Assembly (NCBI GenBank): GCA_024663395.1
Contig: JANFAH010000014.1
Coordinates: 434,001-498,000 of the forward strand
DNA length: 64,000 bases
DNA from: Pisolithus tinctorius
Lineage: Eukaryota; Basidiomycota; Agaricomycetes; Boletales; Pisolithaceae
Direction of reading: 5' to 3'
The position numbers and the translations under genes are program-made. Positions 1 through 12,360 of this stretch are shown here, in pieces; within the stretch, counting starts at the first letter, position 1, and each line of letters starts with the position of its first letter. The notes beneath the pieces are model-generated. The model ran no database searches and was not told the DNA's origin. It saw nothing but the letters and a program-made list of their open reading frames with translations.

Positions 1-3000
1 TCATCTGTCTGCGGGGATTTGAATTCGCCGACAGGACGGCTTCTTGCGCGCTTTTTGACAGGAACAGAAACCTCCGCAGGGATAATCTTCCGCTTCTTCT
101 CGGAGACAACAACAGCTGTGGTGCGTGAAAGCCGTTCAGCATGCACTCTTTCGCTGTACTCCTGACTTCTTCTGCATGCCTCTATCCATTTCGTTCGATC
201 TGATAACCGACGCCGCCATTGTGAAAAAGATGTCTTCACGAGATAGCATTTGCGAGCAAACTTCAATGCTGCGGCCTCCATCACATCTGTTTGACCTGAC
301 TGGGACAGGGATTGCGCTCTTAGCTTGTCCTTGTGAGTTTCGGCGTCGGCAGCGACAACACTCGACTGGAGAGGTGACTGAAGAGAATCGCGACGAAGTA
401 AGCGGGGAACAGACGACGAAAAAAACTTGGAGCTAGAAGGGGACGGTATGATGAGGGGACTCAAAATCTCTGTAGAAGATGCCGACAGTGACGAAGTCTG
501 AATGCTCCTCAGAGAACCAAGGTTGAGTCGCGGCCCCTGGGATGGAGTTACAGATTTCGGAATGAAAATCGTTGCAGTGGGAGTGGGCGGTAATGAGATT
601 GGCTGCTGCCTGTTCAACGGCGGTGGTTGACTAGGTGGTGTCTCTTGGAGAGATTCGTAAGTTGCGTTTAGTGGTGTTAAGTCCTGTATAGGGATTGGTG
701 GTGTGGAGGGAATGGATGAGGTCTTCCGTTGGTCGGATGAGCCAGGTTGGGAGGCTAACGTCATGTCGGGGGTCGAGTCATCAGCAGGCTGCAGTCGTGT
801 GTCGACAGGTAGATTTGCGACATTCGAAGATGACGGAGGAGCAGAGGAAATGCTAGAGGTCGACAAAGTCGATGGGATCAAAGGCTCTACTGCCGGGGAG
901 GAAACGACAGGTCGTGGTGCTTGTAGCAGGGTGGGTGTGGGCTGTACTCCGAAGATCGATGGTAGTTGGTCTGGGTATTCATTGTTATCAGTGGCCTGAG
1001 TGACGGACAGCGAGGATGGAGGTAGACCAGGTTCCGTGCTTGCCACTTGTTCACTTTCTGGCCTTAATGCTGGGAACTTGACAGAAGCACGATCATCCAC
1101 CAACGTAAAGGGAATGGTGGGTCCGCTGGAAGATACTGAAGGTGGGCAAGAACGTTTAGCACTAGTCTTTGCTTAGGTATGAAAACTTACCCGGAGGGGT
1201 GGATGATAATTGGTCAAAAGATGGAGGACCCTGTAGGAACGCGGGAAGAGGGGTGGTGGAAGGGCGCGTCTCAGCGGCGGGCACAACACCGAACGTGCCC
1301 GTACCGAACACATTGGGTACCGATGGAAGGTTTGAAAACGCAGATATAGCTGAATTGGCTGGCGCCTGAGCAGATATCGAAGCGGAGGGGATATTGAAAA
1401 TCGTGGACTCAGCGGGTTTAGGCCCGGAATCATCATTAGACCATTGCATTCCGTTTGGCTGCAAGGCAGGCGGTGAGTGCTGTGGTAGGGGTTGTTCCGT
1501 CACGAATCCAGAGGAGCCCTCCGCATCTTCGTTAGTATGCATCGCATCATCTTCTGTGCTTTCGGCCTGGGGATGTCGGCCAGAATAGCCATCGATAATA
1601 TCAAAGTAGGTCAGTTCCCCCCGGATGGCTTCAATGTCCTCGATCGTGTCTTTTCCGAACAGCCGCTCAAGAATGCAAGCAACAAGGTACATCATCACTA
1701 CATTCCCTTCCCCACGAAGGACGGCGGCGAGTTCCGCGAATATTTGCATCGCTTCCGCGTCAACAGTGAGAGCAGAAGTTTTAGTTATAGGCGCGCTCTT
1801 GGCCTGAACGCGTGCGCGAAATCTTGTCGTGAGTTCAAACACAGGGTGCTTGAGTAGAAAATCAGGTATATCTTCGTGGCGTTCTCTTTGATCCCGAATA
1901 TGAATGAGGCGATGATAAACGCGCATTTCCAATTCTGTCGGTGACTGATAGCGACCGCGCTGGTCTTCATAGAACTCTTTCAAGCTTTGTAGAGCTTTTG
2001 AGCGGTAGTTGAATATCGATTGGGGATCCATTATGAAGAGTCACGCACTGTTCATAAGTTGCTGTTCTTCCAGTGGTATGGAAAATCCAGCGGAGTCGCG
2101 CTCCAGGTGGATAGCAAGGATGTGGAAACGAGCGCATCGATCATGGCACTCGATGGCCAGTGGTCCCATTTCATGTTGCATCGTAAAGTCGTTTCTCACC
2201 GCTCTCGAGCGGTCTCGGATGAAACTGAAGGTCGCAGAAAATCCGCCCCGAGGTAAGAGATCATGGAACAAATAGTCAAGAGTACGCTGGGAAACCGCTT
2301 GAGTAACACCACATATAAATGTGGATTTTCTCTAACACACCTTGAGCACTCTAGGTGGTCGAAGATCGGATGGCAAAGTTTTGTCCCCAGCTGCGCGTTC
2401 GTACATTTTGACGGCCCGCTTGTGATCAACCCTCTTCGTGCCGGGGATCTATAGAATTATCAGCGAACATCTGGACGGGCCTTACATTGCAGGGCCTAAG
2501 AATTCATACAGTCTCCCACTCGGTAAGATTATTCTCGCGTTCGCGTCGATACCGCTCAAACCGCGGACACATATCCATGCACGTTCCTACCATCGTAATC
2601 GCATCTTTTAGGGATTTCTGCACCAATGGGTCGTCCATTTTGCCCTCGGCGATAGCCTTCTTGCGTTCGGCATCACGAGCTTTCACCAGCTGCATGGGGT
2701 GTCATGTAGTAGCGTTAAGTGCAACAAGTCTTTACTACACACCTCTTGCCAAAACCTCTCCCGTTCCTCCGGCATTTCGGGATCTGGAGGGTATACATCT
2801 TCCCCTTCTGTTTCATCCTCCACTTCGCTGTATTCTCCTTCACTTGCTGTGGTACCGCCATCCACGACACCACGTCGAAAAGAAGTCACATGAACATTGT
2901 TAGACTTGCCTCTGGGCCCTCTACCTCGTCCCCTACTTCCCCTAATCCCACCACGTTCCCACCTGTCGCCGTCACTGCCTCCTTGGGGAGTATTTGTACC

Positions 3001-3126
3001 ACTGCGGGAAGCAACGCCGTCTGCGACCCACTGCTTATTTCTGTGCAAGGATCGTTTGCTATTACCACCCTCGTTGTATGGTGCTAGTCCGCGGCCTCTT
3101 GTTGCTCTGTGGACTGCTGGCTCCAT
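1..3126 (-). CDS. SAC3: Sac3/GANP-family mRNA export factor (C-terminal end off the window)
   Basis: Scaffold subunit of the TREX-2 complex, which links transcription to mRNA export at the nuclear pore. Five exons can be placed: 3126-2743, 2689-2510, 2448-2049, 1994-1191 and 1135 to beyond base 1. The N-terminus is Arg/Gly-rich and acidic. The Sac3 domain follows with the hallmark GTCMDMCPRFERYRR near residue 160, then EMRVYHRLIHIRDQ and the helical block ending YFDIIDGYSG. After it comes a long Ser/Pro-rich linker and a basic C-terminal part (KFARKCYLVKTSFSQWRRR, then KKRKIIPAE). The frame is still open at base 1, so the gene is partial. ATG 3126 is chosen because the upstream open frame has no ATG. 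An apparent start at 2031 lies inside the 54-nt intron 1995-2048; splicing there gives LMNTLQSLKEFYEDQ, the family sequence. Confidence 0.9.
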
Positions 3127-3702
3127 TGCCGCAGTGGATGAGGTCGGGCCACCAGCACAGTCGCAAGTTAGATCACTGGACGTGCCGTTTGGGCGTTGGT
3201 GCCCGGTGTTTGACCCTATTTGGCCTCGCACAAGCTGTGTACTTATATAAGCAGGTTACGTAATGACCGTATTCCCCAACCCCTAGTTGATGTGCCTCCC
3301 AACTAAGATTCGGGAAAGAGATTTCTAGTGGGGACCCAGGTATGAACGTCACCGACAACGTTGGTATCACTCAAAGGCCACTCCTTATTGTCGCAGCGAC
3401 GACCCCCGCAACGGACACCTGTTACAATCCGTACTAGGTCTTTTGTCATATCGTTGTCAGCCGACAAGGCACCGACCAGATTCTTATTCAACCAATCCAG
3501 TGCAGTTCCAGTTCCAGAGGTATGTAGTGTATCGAAAGCGGAGAAACAGCATATCGAATATCGAAACATGGGTAAAGAAAAGTATATGAACACATCGACT
3601 AAGCTATAAACGAGAAAATGCGAGACGTTGAACGAATACAAAGAACCCTGTGGAAAAATCCTCGTTGCCATGCCACACTAAGTATCTTGACGGGCGTCCC
3701 TG
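3127..3702. other. Spacer between Sac3 start and WOPR gene stop
   Basis: This 576-bp stretch must hold the Sac3 promoter (read leftwards) and the 3' UTR of the WOPR gene. I see no coding exon in it. The open frame that extends the Sac3 N-terminus up to 3231 has no ATG. Confidence 0.6.
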
Positions 3703-5375
3703 TCACGCACTGTCCCCGTCTACACCCACTTCAACAGACGAAGGCGTGCCCCCATCTTTATCTGGCAACTCCGCAATAGAGGCTGCCGAACTCGACATGG
3801 TAGTCGCGGGCGGAACAGGGGCATGGCCCGCGTGACTCGGATAGCCATTGTATACGTGCCATGATGCTGCGGGGTACCCACCGTAGTGTGGGTGTGAATG
3901 CGGCTGGGGGTGGGGGTGCGAGGGGTGTGGTGGGAGATAGTACGGATAGTACGGCTGGGGGGGAGAGACCGCGGCCTGTTGTGGGTCGGATGGCGGTTGG
4001 GGCGTAGTGCCATACGCAGGTCCAGAGCCAGAGGGAGGGTACCCATACGGCGGTACCGGAGCAGACACTGAAGGAGAAGGAAGCTGTTGCGGGTGTGGGA
4101 CGCCAGGCACGCTAGGATGTGGTGAGCCTGGATAGAAAGGCGGGTGTGGAAGCGGTGCGTACCCTGGTGCACCGTAGTATCCCACAGGATAGGGAGCGTA
4201 ATGGGGAGGTGGAGGAGGCGGAGCGCTTACAGCACTGGTGGCACCCACGTTAGAAGGCTGGTCTTGTTCGGAATAAGCAGCAGATGCGGGTGCGGAGCGT
4301 CCTTGGGAATGGTGAGGAGTAGAAGGAGTAGACGGGGAGGGCAAGGACAGTCCGACGGCTTGGTTGTCTGTGGGCGAATTGGATTGGCTTCCGCTCCCTC
4401 CCTTTCCTCCCTTGCTCCGTCGCTTCGAGTTGTTGCCACCGTATGGATTGTAGCGACCGCGCTTGTTACCATCTGAGACTCGGCCGTCTGTGAGTAGTGG
4501 CAGGCCAGTTGACAGTGGGGCTGCGAGGAGTGAGGGCGAGGGATCGATGTCGTCCGCTTCACCGCGGTATCGTGGGACGCCGTCGACACCAATCTCCACC
4601 TTGGGAGGATTGCGAAAATGGGTTTTGTCGAGATACTCTGCGCTGATGTCGAGCGAAGCCAATTCGGGTAACGACGATGGGGAGCGCAGACGACCCTGTT
4701 CGACATCCTCTACCCTGTAGTACGAAATCAGGTGTTGTGCAACACCACCTATGGTGAGAGAGAATGTCTGACAGAGTGAGATGAAAAGCGTGAGAACCAC
4801 ATGGAAGAGAGAGAGGGAAGCCCAGGGCATGGCATACACACTTTCTTCATGAGGCCGTCGCTTTTGAATTTATAGCTGTTCGTCAGGCTCCCGACGAGCA
4901 CACGTTCGCGATGCCTGTCCAAACCAGTTGAGCTTGCCTCACCCTTCGGCCGGCTGAGAGAGTGATTGTCAAGTCGCGAGCCATCGTTGTACGGGTGGTG
5001 GTCATCAGCGGGGTCTGAGCGTGCACCTCTGTGCCCTGCGCCACGTTTGTCTGTCTCGCGGTAGAGTAGGAAGTTGCCCAGTATGCGAGAAGGACTCCAG
5101 AAGAAGCCATCCGTCCAGCGCTTGATTCCACTTTCATCCTCGTCGAAGACGAAGACTGAGCCAGACGTGATCATTTTCCGTTCAGAGTCGACGAGCCGAC
5201 GAGTGACTCTAGGTATAAGGCCCCTTCTGGCGGCCTCGAGGATGAGCAGGGCATCGCCAGTTGTCTCTATCCACCCCGACCAGGGCGGTTCAGTCCAGGT
5301 TGTTGGGGACGACTGTTGGTTGCCATTTGGGCTGGCGGCGCCTGATGGGGAGTTGATCTGCTGATTGGCAGACAT
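3703..5375 (-). CDS. WOPR-domain (Gti1/Pac2 family) transcription factor
   Basis: DNA-binding regulator of the fungus-specific family that includes Wor1, Ryp1, Gti1 and Pac2, master switches of morphology and development. Two exons, 5375-4842 and 4767-3703, are joined by a 74-nt intron with exact phase, giving 532 residues. The first half of the WOPR domain is clear (TGDALLILEAARRGLIPRV, then RWTDGFFWSPSRILGNFLLY). A variable linker leads to the second half, split by the intron: VLVGSLTNSYKFKSDGLMKK joined to TFSLTIGGVAQHLISYY. The C-terminal 300 residues are Pro/His/Tyr/Ser-rich with a basic GNNSKRRSKGGKGG patch that may be a nuclear signal. Start at 5375: the WOPR domain follows within about 30 residues, as usual. 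The gene diverges from the copper oxidase at 7197 across a long intergenic region, as is typical of heavily regulated WOPR genes. Which Gti1/Pac2 subgroup it belongs to cannot be said. Confidence 0.9.
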
Positions 5376-7196
5376 TTCTTGGAAGAATGCTTGCTAACTA
5401 CATGGTACATGATGATGGATCAGAGTGAAGTTGTACAGATAAACCAAGATGATCAGCCACTTGGAATCAAAGTTCATGAGCCAGACAAGGTTGACTCACC
5501 GAGCAGGTAGATTTGCGAGACGGAGGCGTGAGGATGGACTATTTAGGATTTTACCGACCATTCACGCCACAGCTGCCCTTAACTGGTCCGTGCCCTCTCT
5601 CCCTCTCTACCAGCGGTCTATTTCTCGAGTATACGTCGTACGCTACTTTCCAAGACTACAGTGACAGACGAACCGGTCACATCCTGCCACTCAGAGAAAG
5701 AATGAAGAAACAGAGTTTAGGCGGAATCCATCGGACAAGCTAAGGTTTCCCGGCACACTGCTTTGTCATCCACCATTCCTTGTCCGCGAAGGTTAGGTAA
5801 GCCTTATTCCAACAACTCGACGAGTTATGGGTACCTGGAAAGCCGTGCATGTCTTAATCAATTTATGCCGTTTGGTCTTCCCCAGCACTCTGGAGCCGGC
5901 CTAATCCTCGGAATTCTGCACCCGCATACACGGCTAGGGTTCTTCAAGTCGGGTGGTCTTGGGTTCCTGGGAGGCCTGGAACCTGACACCATTCGTTTTC
6001 TCTATGACAACCATCTTCTTCTGTGCATGAATCAATAGCTTCCTATAGGAAGCCTGGTGGGATAGTATGGCCTGTACGTTAGTGCTTGACCTTCTCCGAC
6101 ACACTTAGCTGACTATTGGCGTAGTAAGAACGTACGCTCTGCGGCAGACGTCGACCAGTGTCAACGTCCTGTGCCGTAAAACAGACATTCTCGTGAGGTT
6201 ACCATCGTCACCGGGGAATAGACCCTCAGCTCGGGAACTGGTGGTCCCTGCTCAGGCACTCTGCGTCAGCAGAGCAAAACGATTCAGCCGATACAATATA
6301 GCCTTGGGGAAATTGCGATGTGTTGTCTCAACACTGTAAATCCGGCCATAACCCGACCAGTTGTGGCAGACGATTCCGATCACTATCGATGACAATTGGC
6401 CAATGAGTGGACGGTTTCAGTCGTCGTTTTCTGACTCTTTCCAGTCCGATCACAAGCGAAGAGCTGTTAAAACCGGTCGATGTATCCTTCATGAAGGTTC
6501 AGACTACCTTGTACTTTCCCCAGCGTCACCTCCACCGATTTTCAGTTGTCTCCCTTCTTTTGCCAAATTCACCCGAAAACTTCACCTGACCCCAGGAACA
6601 GAATCGCTGTCATATATTCGTAACATCTTCATTACACTGTCCGCTCGCAACGGCCATTTCACCCGAGCTGATGTTCTGATCTCCCACTTAGGCAGCATGT
6701 GGCGGAGAGGAAGCTCTACTCTTCGGCCGTTGTCTTTCTGGAATCAGTTACAAAGGGCGGGTCTTAACATTCTTCAGATGAAGCAGTTCATTTGAAAAAA
6801 GAATGCAGCGGCAAAGGTGATAGAAATTGCGGCTATAATGATATGTGGCCGCTGCCCTCCGATCCTCTCCGGATTTCTGACAACCGCCACAAGCAAAGAG
6901 CATCAGGACCTATCCTAACTGAAAGCGCAACCAGAAACTCTGCAATTTTTCCTGGATGCTCAATCCAGCAGCAAAGTTGGACTTTGTCCCCTGTCTTGCA
7001 ATGCTGCAACTTTTCCAGTTGGTGCATTTGTCATCGGTATCGGACGTAGGCCAGATCTACGCCCGTTCCTGATCATTATATTTATCCTTTCAAAAAAAAA
7101 CCCCCCTTTTCTGGCATTTATTTCCTTCAGAATTCTCATCCGTGAGATGCAGTATAAAATCCTGATCAGTAACAGCGCAAGGGAAGCAAGGCCAGG
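5376..7196. other. Long divergent intergenic region (WOPR regulator / copper oxidase)
   Basis: There are 1.8 kb between two divergent starts. It contains only short frames without recognisable domains; the longest reads (about 5763-6038 and 6361-6795) show no family motif and lack consistent splice context. It probably holds the promoters and 5' leaders of both genes. Confidence 0.5.
7153..7158 (+). promoter_or_regulatory. TATA box of the copper radical oxidase gene
   Basis: TATAAA lies 44 bp upstream of the ATG at 7197, on the coding strand. It is the only perfect TATAAA noticed near this start. The leader would be very short. The assignment is an inference from position and sequence. Confidence 0.5.
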
Positions 7197-10100
7197 ATGA
7201 TTCTCTCAATCTTCCTGGCACTGCTTTCGGCCTGTGCCATCGTTATCCCGGTACTTCTGCATTCAGAGGTGCTAACTCTTTACTGACAGTCTTGGAAGAC
7301 AGCTCATGCTTCTACGCTCTTTCATCGACATGTCTTGCACCGCCGCTCCTTACAGGGCGGTTGGACATCGTATGGCTGCTGGACGTGAGTGGAGACTCTC
7401 AGTCAAATAAGGGGTCTAACTGCCTTTGTCCCAGTGACAATGCTGGCGCTCGCACGCTTAGCGCCGCTTCCTATACAAACACGACTGATATGACAGTCGA
7501 ATCATGCCTTAGTTTCTGTTCTTCGGGATCCAACTCGTACATCTATGGTGGCGTCGAGTATGCACAGGAATGCTGTGCGTAGCAAGTTACACTCCTTCGT
7601 GGTCCATCGTCTGATGCGCGTTACAGATTGCGGGAATTACCTCGCTTCGGGTGCTTCTAACGTCAGCATGTCGGAGTGCGACATGACATGCACCGGGAAT
7701 GCCTCTGAGTTTTGTGGTGCTGGGGACCGACTGAATATTTACTGGAGTGGTGCTCAGCCTCCTCCACTGCCCATCGTCGTCCCCAGCGTTGGTAACTGGA
7801 TGTCGCTCGGGTGCTATAAGTAAGTAATACGTGGCTCCGTAGAGTTCACGAATTAACATTTCACTAGTGACTCTACGACAGCGAGGGCTTTGCCAAATGC
7901 TGTGGGTGTAACCGGGCAGGTCACGGTCGAGTCATGCACTGCAGCATGCCAGGGCGCTGGGTATCAATATGCAGGGGTTGAATACGCCGATGAATGCTGT
8001 GAGTGACATTGTTCACGCTAGGCTTCCATAAATGTTGAGGCGTAAGGGAACAGACTGTGGAATGACTCTGGATAATGGTTCCGGACCAATGCCCGCATCG
8101 GGTTGCGACATGACCTGCGCTGGAAATTCTTCCGAGTATTGTGGAGGTCCTGACCGTCTCAACCTGTACAACTACACGGGAACGCTGACAACCACGGAAA
8201 ACACTGGCAGTGGAACTGGCTCAGAGTTTTTTGTTACGCCCAATCTCTCTGGAAATTGGACCTATAGCGGCTGCTATGTGGATAATGCTAACGGACGAGT
8301 CCTTGGAGACGAGTTGGACAGCAGTTCCATGACGGTTGAAAGCTGCACTGCTCACTGCACCGCAGACAATTTCACTATTGTGGGCCTCGAGTACAGTACG
8401 CAATGCTGTGAGCCTTGTTCATCGACCTTACACATATGCATGTGCTTTTACTGACGCTTTTGCCTAGTCTGCGGGAACGAATTGATCGACGGTGCGACAA
8501 AAGCACCTGACAGTGATTGCAACATGGCATGCGGGGGAAATGCATCGTGAGTAGGACATTTCTTCATGTCCTGAGAGGTGGCTAATGTCGAGCAGGGAGG
8601 CATGTGGCGCAGGAAATCGCTTATCCGTCTACTCTTCTACAGGGATTATCACAATACTTCCTGTTCCAACTGTACTGGAATCGGGGCTCCCAGGCCAATG
8701 GGTGTATCAGGGTTGTCTTTCGTGAGCGTTACCTCCGTCTGCGGTGATTTTCGTGATCATTTATAAAATCTAGTGAACCGGCTCCCGGATCACACTATTT
8801 CCCCTACGAGAATGATTGGACCAACAATAACACAGTTGAGGCTTGTCTGAATCAATGTGCTGCCTTTGGCTACCCAGCAGCTGGGTTGGAATATGGCGAG
8901 CAATGCTGTAAGTTCTGATCTGTCCTCTTCGAGGCAATAAAATGACGATGGGGAATAGTCTGCGGGGACGTCAGCGATGTAGTTGATGGCACCTTTGTCT
9001 CGGACTCCGAATGCAATATGCCTTGCTCGGGAGACCCAATTCATCTTTGCGGTGCAAATAATCTAATGTCCACTTACTACTGGAACGGAACGATGAACGT
9101 CTGGCACACCCCAGATAATATTGGACGTTACGAGGCAAGCGCTACATAATATGCTTCCCGGAATGGCCTCTTTTGACCTCTCTTCACCAGTTCCTGATTG
9201 GTGGCTTGGTGGTTCCACTCATCGCGACGGTCGGAATCAACAATAAGGTCACGTTCCTCGAAAAATATCCGACCTCGGAATTTGCGAACTCTACTGGAGC
9301 TTACGAGCTGGACATAAGTCTGGTAGACAACTATTTGTTGGCCTGGCGTGAGATGCATGTCAAGTCAGACGTATTCTGTTCGGGCAGTATCATCCTTCCA
9401 GACAAGGGTGCACGTCAAATTAACGTAGGAGGGTGGTCACTTGAATCCACTTACGGAGTCAGGTTGTATACCCCCGACGGTCAGCCAGGTGTCAATGGGA
9501 CGAATGACTGGGAGGAAAACGCGAACGAGTTAGCACTCCAGGTTCGTCGTTCCGTGGAATATAGATCTCTGGAATTCATCTCTTTATAGAGAGGTCGCTG
9601 GTACCCAACAGCGATGATGATGCCCAACGGAAGCATTCTCGTGGTCGGGGGTGAGACTGGTAGCAATGGTCCTCCTCAACCGAGTCTGGAAATCCTACCC
9701 GCGCCACCGGGAGGTGACACAGTCATCACACTCGATTATCTGCAACGCACGGATCCAAATAATCTGTATCCATTCTTGATGGTTCTTCCAAGTGGTCGTT
9801 TCTTCATTGGTAATGTCTGTGTGGATTGACGCGATAATTACTAAACTCTGTTTCAGGATATTACAACGAGGCCCGCATATTGGACCCCGTCACATTTGAT
9901 ACGGTGACAGTCTTACCGAATATACCTGGGGCAGTCAACAATTTTCTGGCGGGGCGCACGTACCCGATGGAGGGAAGTGCCGTCTTACTCCCCCAGCATG
10001 CTCCATACACGGACCCAATAGAAATATTGATATGTGGTGGTTCGACCCCCGGAGCAGCTATAGCTTTGGATAACTGCGTCACCATTACCCCCGAGGCGTC

Positions 10101-11004
10101 AAATCCCACTTGGACAATTGAAAGGATGGTGCGTTCTTCCATTAATGCGTGGCTCGGTGATAATCAATGTCTGTGCATAGCCATCAAAGCGAGTGATGCC
10201 TTGCATGGTCACATTACCGGATGGGTAAGTAGAGAAATACTGCGCCATTACGATGTCGTGTACTGAAAACGACTTTAGGACGTACATGATCTTAAATGGT
10301 GCCCACCAGGGTGTCGCTGGGTTTGGCCTTGCTTCCGATCCTAACCTCAGTGCTCTCCTCTACGACCCTTCTCAGCCAGTTGGTCAACGCATCTCTATCT
10401 TGAATTCAACGATTGTCGCAAGGTTGTATCACTCCGAAGCGACCCTTCTTCCTGATGGCCGAGTTCTCGTGTCTGGTTCGGACCCTGAGACGAACTACCC
10501 GAACGGCACCGCTGTCTACCCTGAGGAGTTCCGTATTGAAGTATATATCCCTCCGTACCTTAACCAAGGGTTCCGCCAACCTGAATTCACCATTGCGGAG
10601 ACGGACTGGGCTCTTGGGGGACAATACGATATCGTCGTTACCCTCTACCAGGGAACAACATCCACAATGCAGGTGTCTCTCATTGCAGGTAGGCACTGTC
10701 ACAGTCGTGTATCATAGCCTTCCTCACTCGATTGACACATTGGTTGCCACTTTCAGCTTCCTCCAGTACTCACGGGAATGTTATGAGCGGTGGTCGCATA
10801 ATCTTCCCCGAGTTTTCGTGTTCTGGGAACAGCTGTACAATCACAGCTCCTCCCAACGCGTTTGTCTGCCCTCCAGGCTGGCATCAGTTGTTCATCCTCG
10901 ATGGACCAACACCATCTCATTCGGCATGGGTACGCATCGGAGGCGACCCAGCCCAGCTGGGCAATTGGCCAGAATACCCGGATTTCACCACGCCAGGTGT
11001 ATGA
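7197..11004 (+). CDS. Secreted WSC-domain copper radical oxidase (glyoxal-oxidase type, AA5_1)
   Basis: Extracellular copper radical oxidase that would oxidise aldehydes or alcohols and release H2O2, like the cro3-5 class of white-rot fungi. About a dozen exons are separated by short introns. A signal peptide ([18 protein letters not shown]) is followed by four WSC modules, each starting G-x-W-x-x-x-GC and ending with C-G-x-x-(D/N)-R-L or a variant. The glyoxal-oxidase catalytic domain comes next. Expected copper/radical residues are visible: Cys in SDVFCSGSI, Tyr in [10 protein letters not shown], Tyr-His in [14 protein letters not shown], and His in [13 protein letters not shown], the last spliced across the intron after 10688. 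[16 protein letters not shown] is rebuilt over two introns near 10133-10278. The C-terminal beta-domain ends at TGA 11004. All ligands are present, so an active enzyme is likely. The substrate cannot be predicted. Confidence 0.88.
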
Positions 11005-12360
11005 TCGCGGCGCAAAAACTGGAGTACCCACTGTCATTATTCACGTATATATTGATTTCTATTTATGTGTCGTGTTCTAGTCTTGTGTACAGCGATGTGT
11101 CGTTGGTTTCCCAAGTCATTAAGTTTAAGTACTAAATAGCCGATACTTCTTGTCAATTGGTGTCGATTCTTTGTGTGCAATGAACAGAAGCTACGTATGT
11201 AGTTACAAAAACCCGTTGTAGACAGCAAAAGTGCTGGGGGAGGCCCATGAGGGCAGTCCGCCAGTCTAGGGTTCGGTGGACAGCCAATAACCTGCGGCGA
11301 AGTCACCTGTCACCAGGTCTTGGGACGTCAAGAAGTAGCTCACCTGTTAAGAGGGCTACGTGCATTGTGAATTGCAGTCTACGATGTGCAGCGCATTGGT
11401 GCATGTGACGAAGGTTGATCCGAAGTTTCCGGATTGAGTGGCTGTTGTTCGTCCGGGTCACCCAATTGGCCCTCCGTGTTCCAGCAACATCGACAGAGGG
11501 TCTCAGTGCATCGCTGTCCTATTGAGGGAAGGTCATGAAGTATGAAGAAACTTAGTAAGATTGGGTCCTACTGGTCGTCGTGAAATCAAAACAGATGCCG
11601 GACAAGATGTCGCAGCACAAAACAGCGCAAAACGCGCCAACGGAGTGGTCCATCACTAGTGGTATGTATCCCTTGCTTTGTTCCTGGACGTATCCTGGTG
11701 CTATGTAGAGTAGCACGGCCACGGATGCAAGGGTGTTATGCGTCTAGTTTGATTAGGTTATCATAGGTAACTCTTACGATCGAAAACGATGTACTGCGAA
11801 TATAACAAGTTTCGAAGATCGAGATTCGATAATACTCAATCGTGAAACAATGCATTACTGTAATTTATTAGAGCGTGCTATATCTCCCCTAAGGATTCCA
11901 AGCGCAAGACTGGACCATTGGATACGTTAGAGGGAAGGGCTCTCCTCTGCGTTGGTATGTCTACACCGCACGTGAAAGACTCAGAGACAGCACTCAGATA
12001 AACATCTAGAAATACATCGTCAACACATCGTGCTTACATTCCACGCAAGTTGATCCGCCACTCTAAAGATTTAAAGGTCACAGAATACGTGGTATTAGGT
12101 GTCCGCCCATATGACACCCATCTTGTTTCCAAAGGATTCTATAGCCTATCGTTGGTGTCGCACGAATGACTCAGTCAAAGGTATCAGGGCAACTAGAACC
12201 ATCCTGTCAAATCCGTTATGAGCGGCCCAGCCAACATCAAAAGGACTGCACGAAAGCTCACCACATCAATTGGGTCTTCTTCACCATCTTCATCGAGTGG
12301 TTCCCAAGGTGCATCCACGTCAACCCACCTGCTCACACGACGACAAAAGCATCAGTCTGG
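11005..12360. other. Intergenic, no gene seen
   Basis: Between two convergent genes (copper oxidase, plus; unknown protein, minus). The longest frames (for example minus 11037-11306) have no domain signature and no supporting splice pattern. 1.36 kb is long for convergent neighbours here, so an unrecognised or decayed sequence is possible. Confidence 0.45.

Noticed and set aside
1995..2048. An apparent start of a separate 289-residue protein at 2031
   Set aside because: It lies inside a Sac3 intron. Splicing 2049 to 1994 gives the continuous family sequence.
5763..6795. Possible small genes between WOPR and the copper oxidase
   Set aside because: No domain, no phase-correct splicing and no codon pattern like that of the neighbours.
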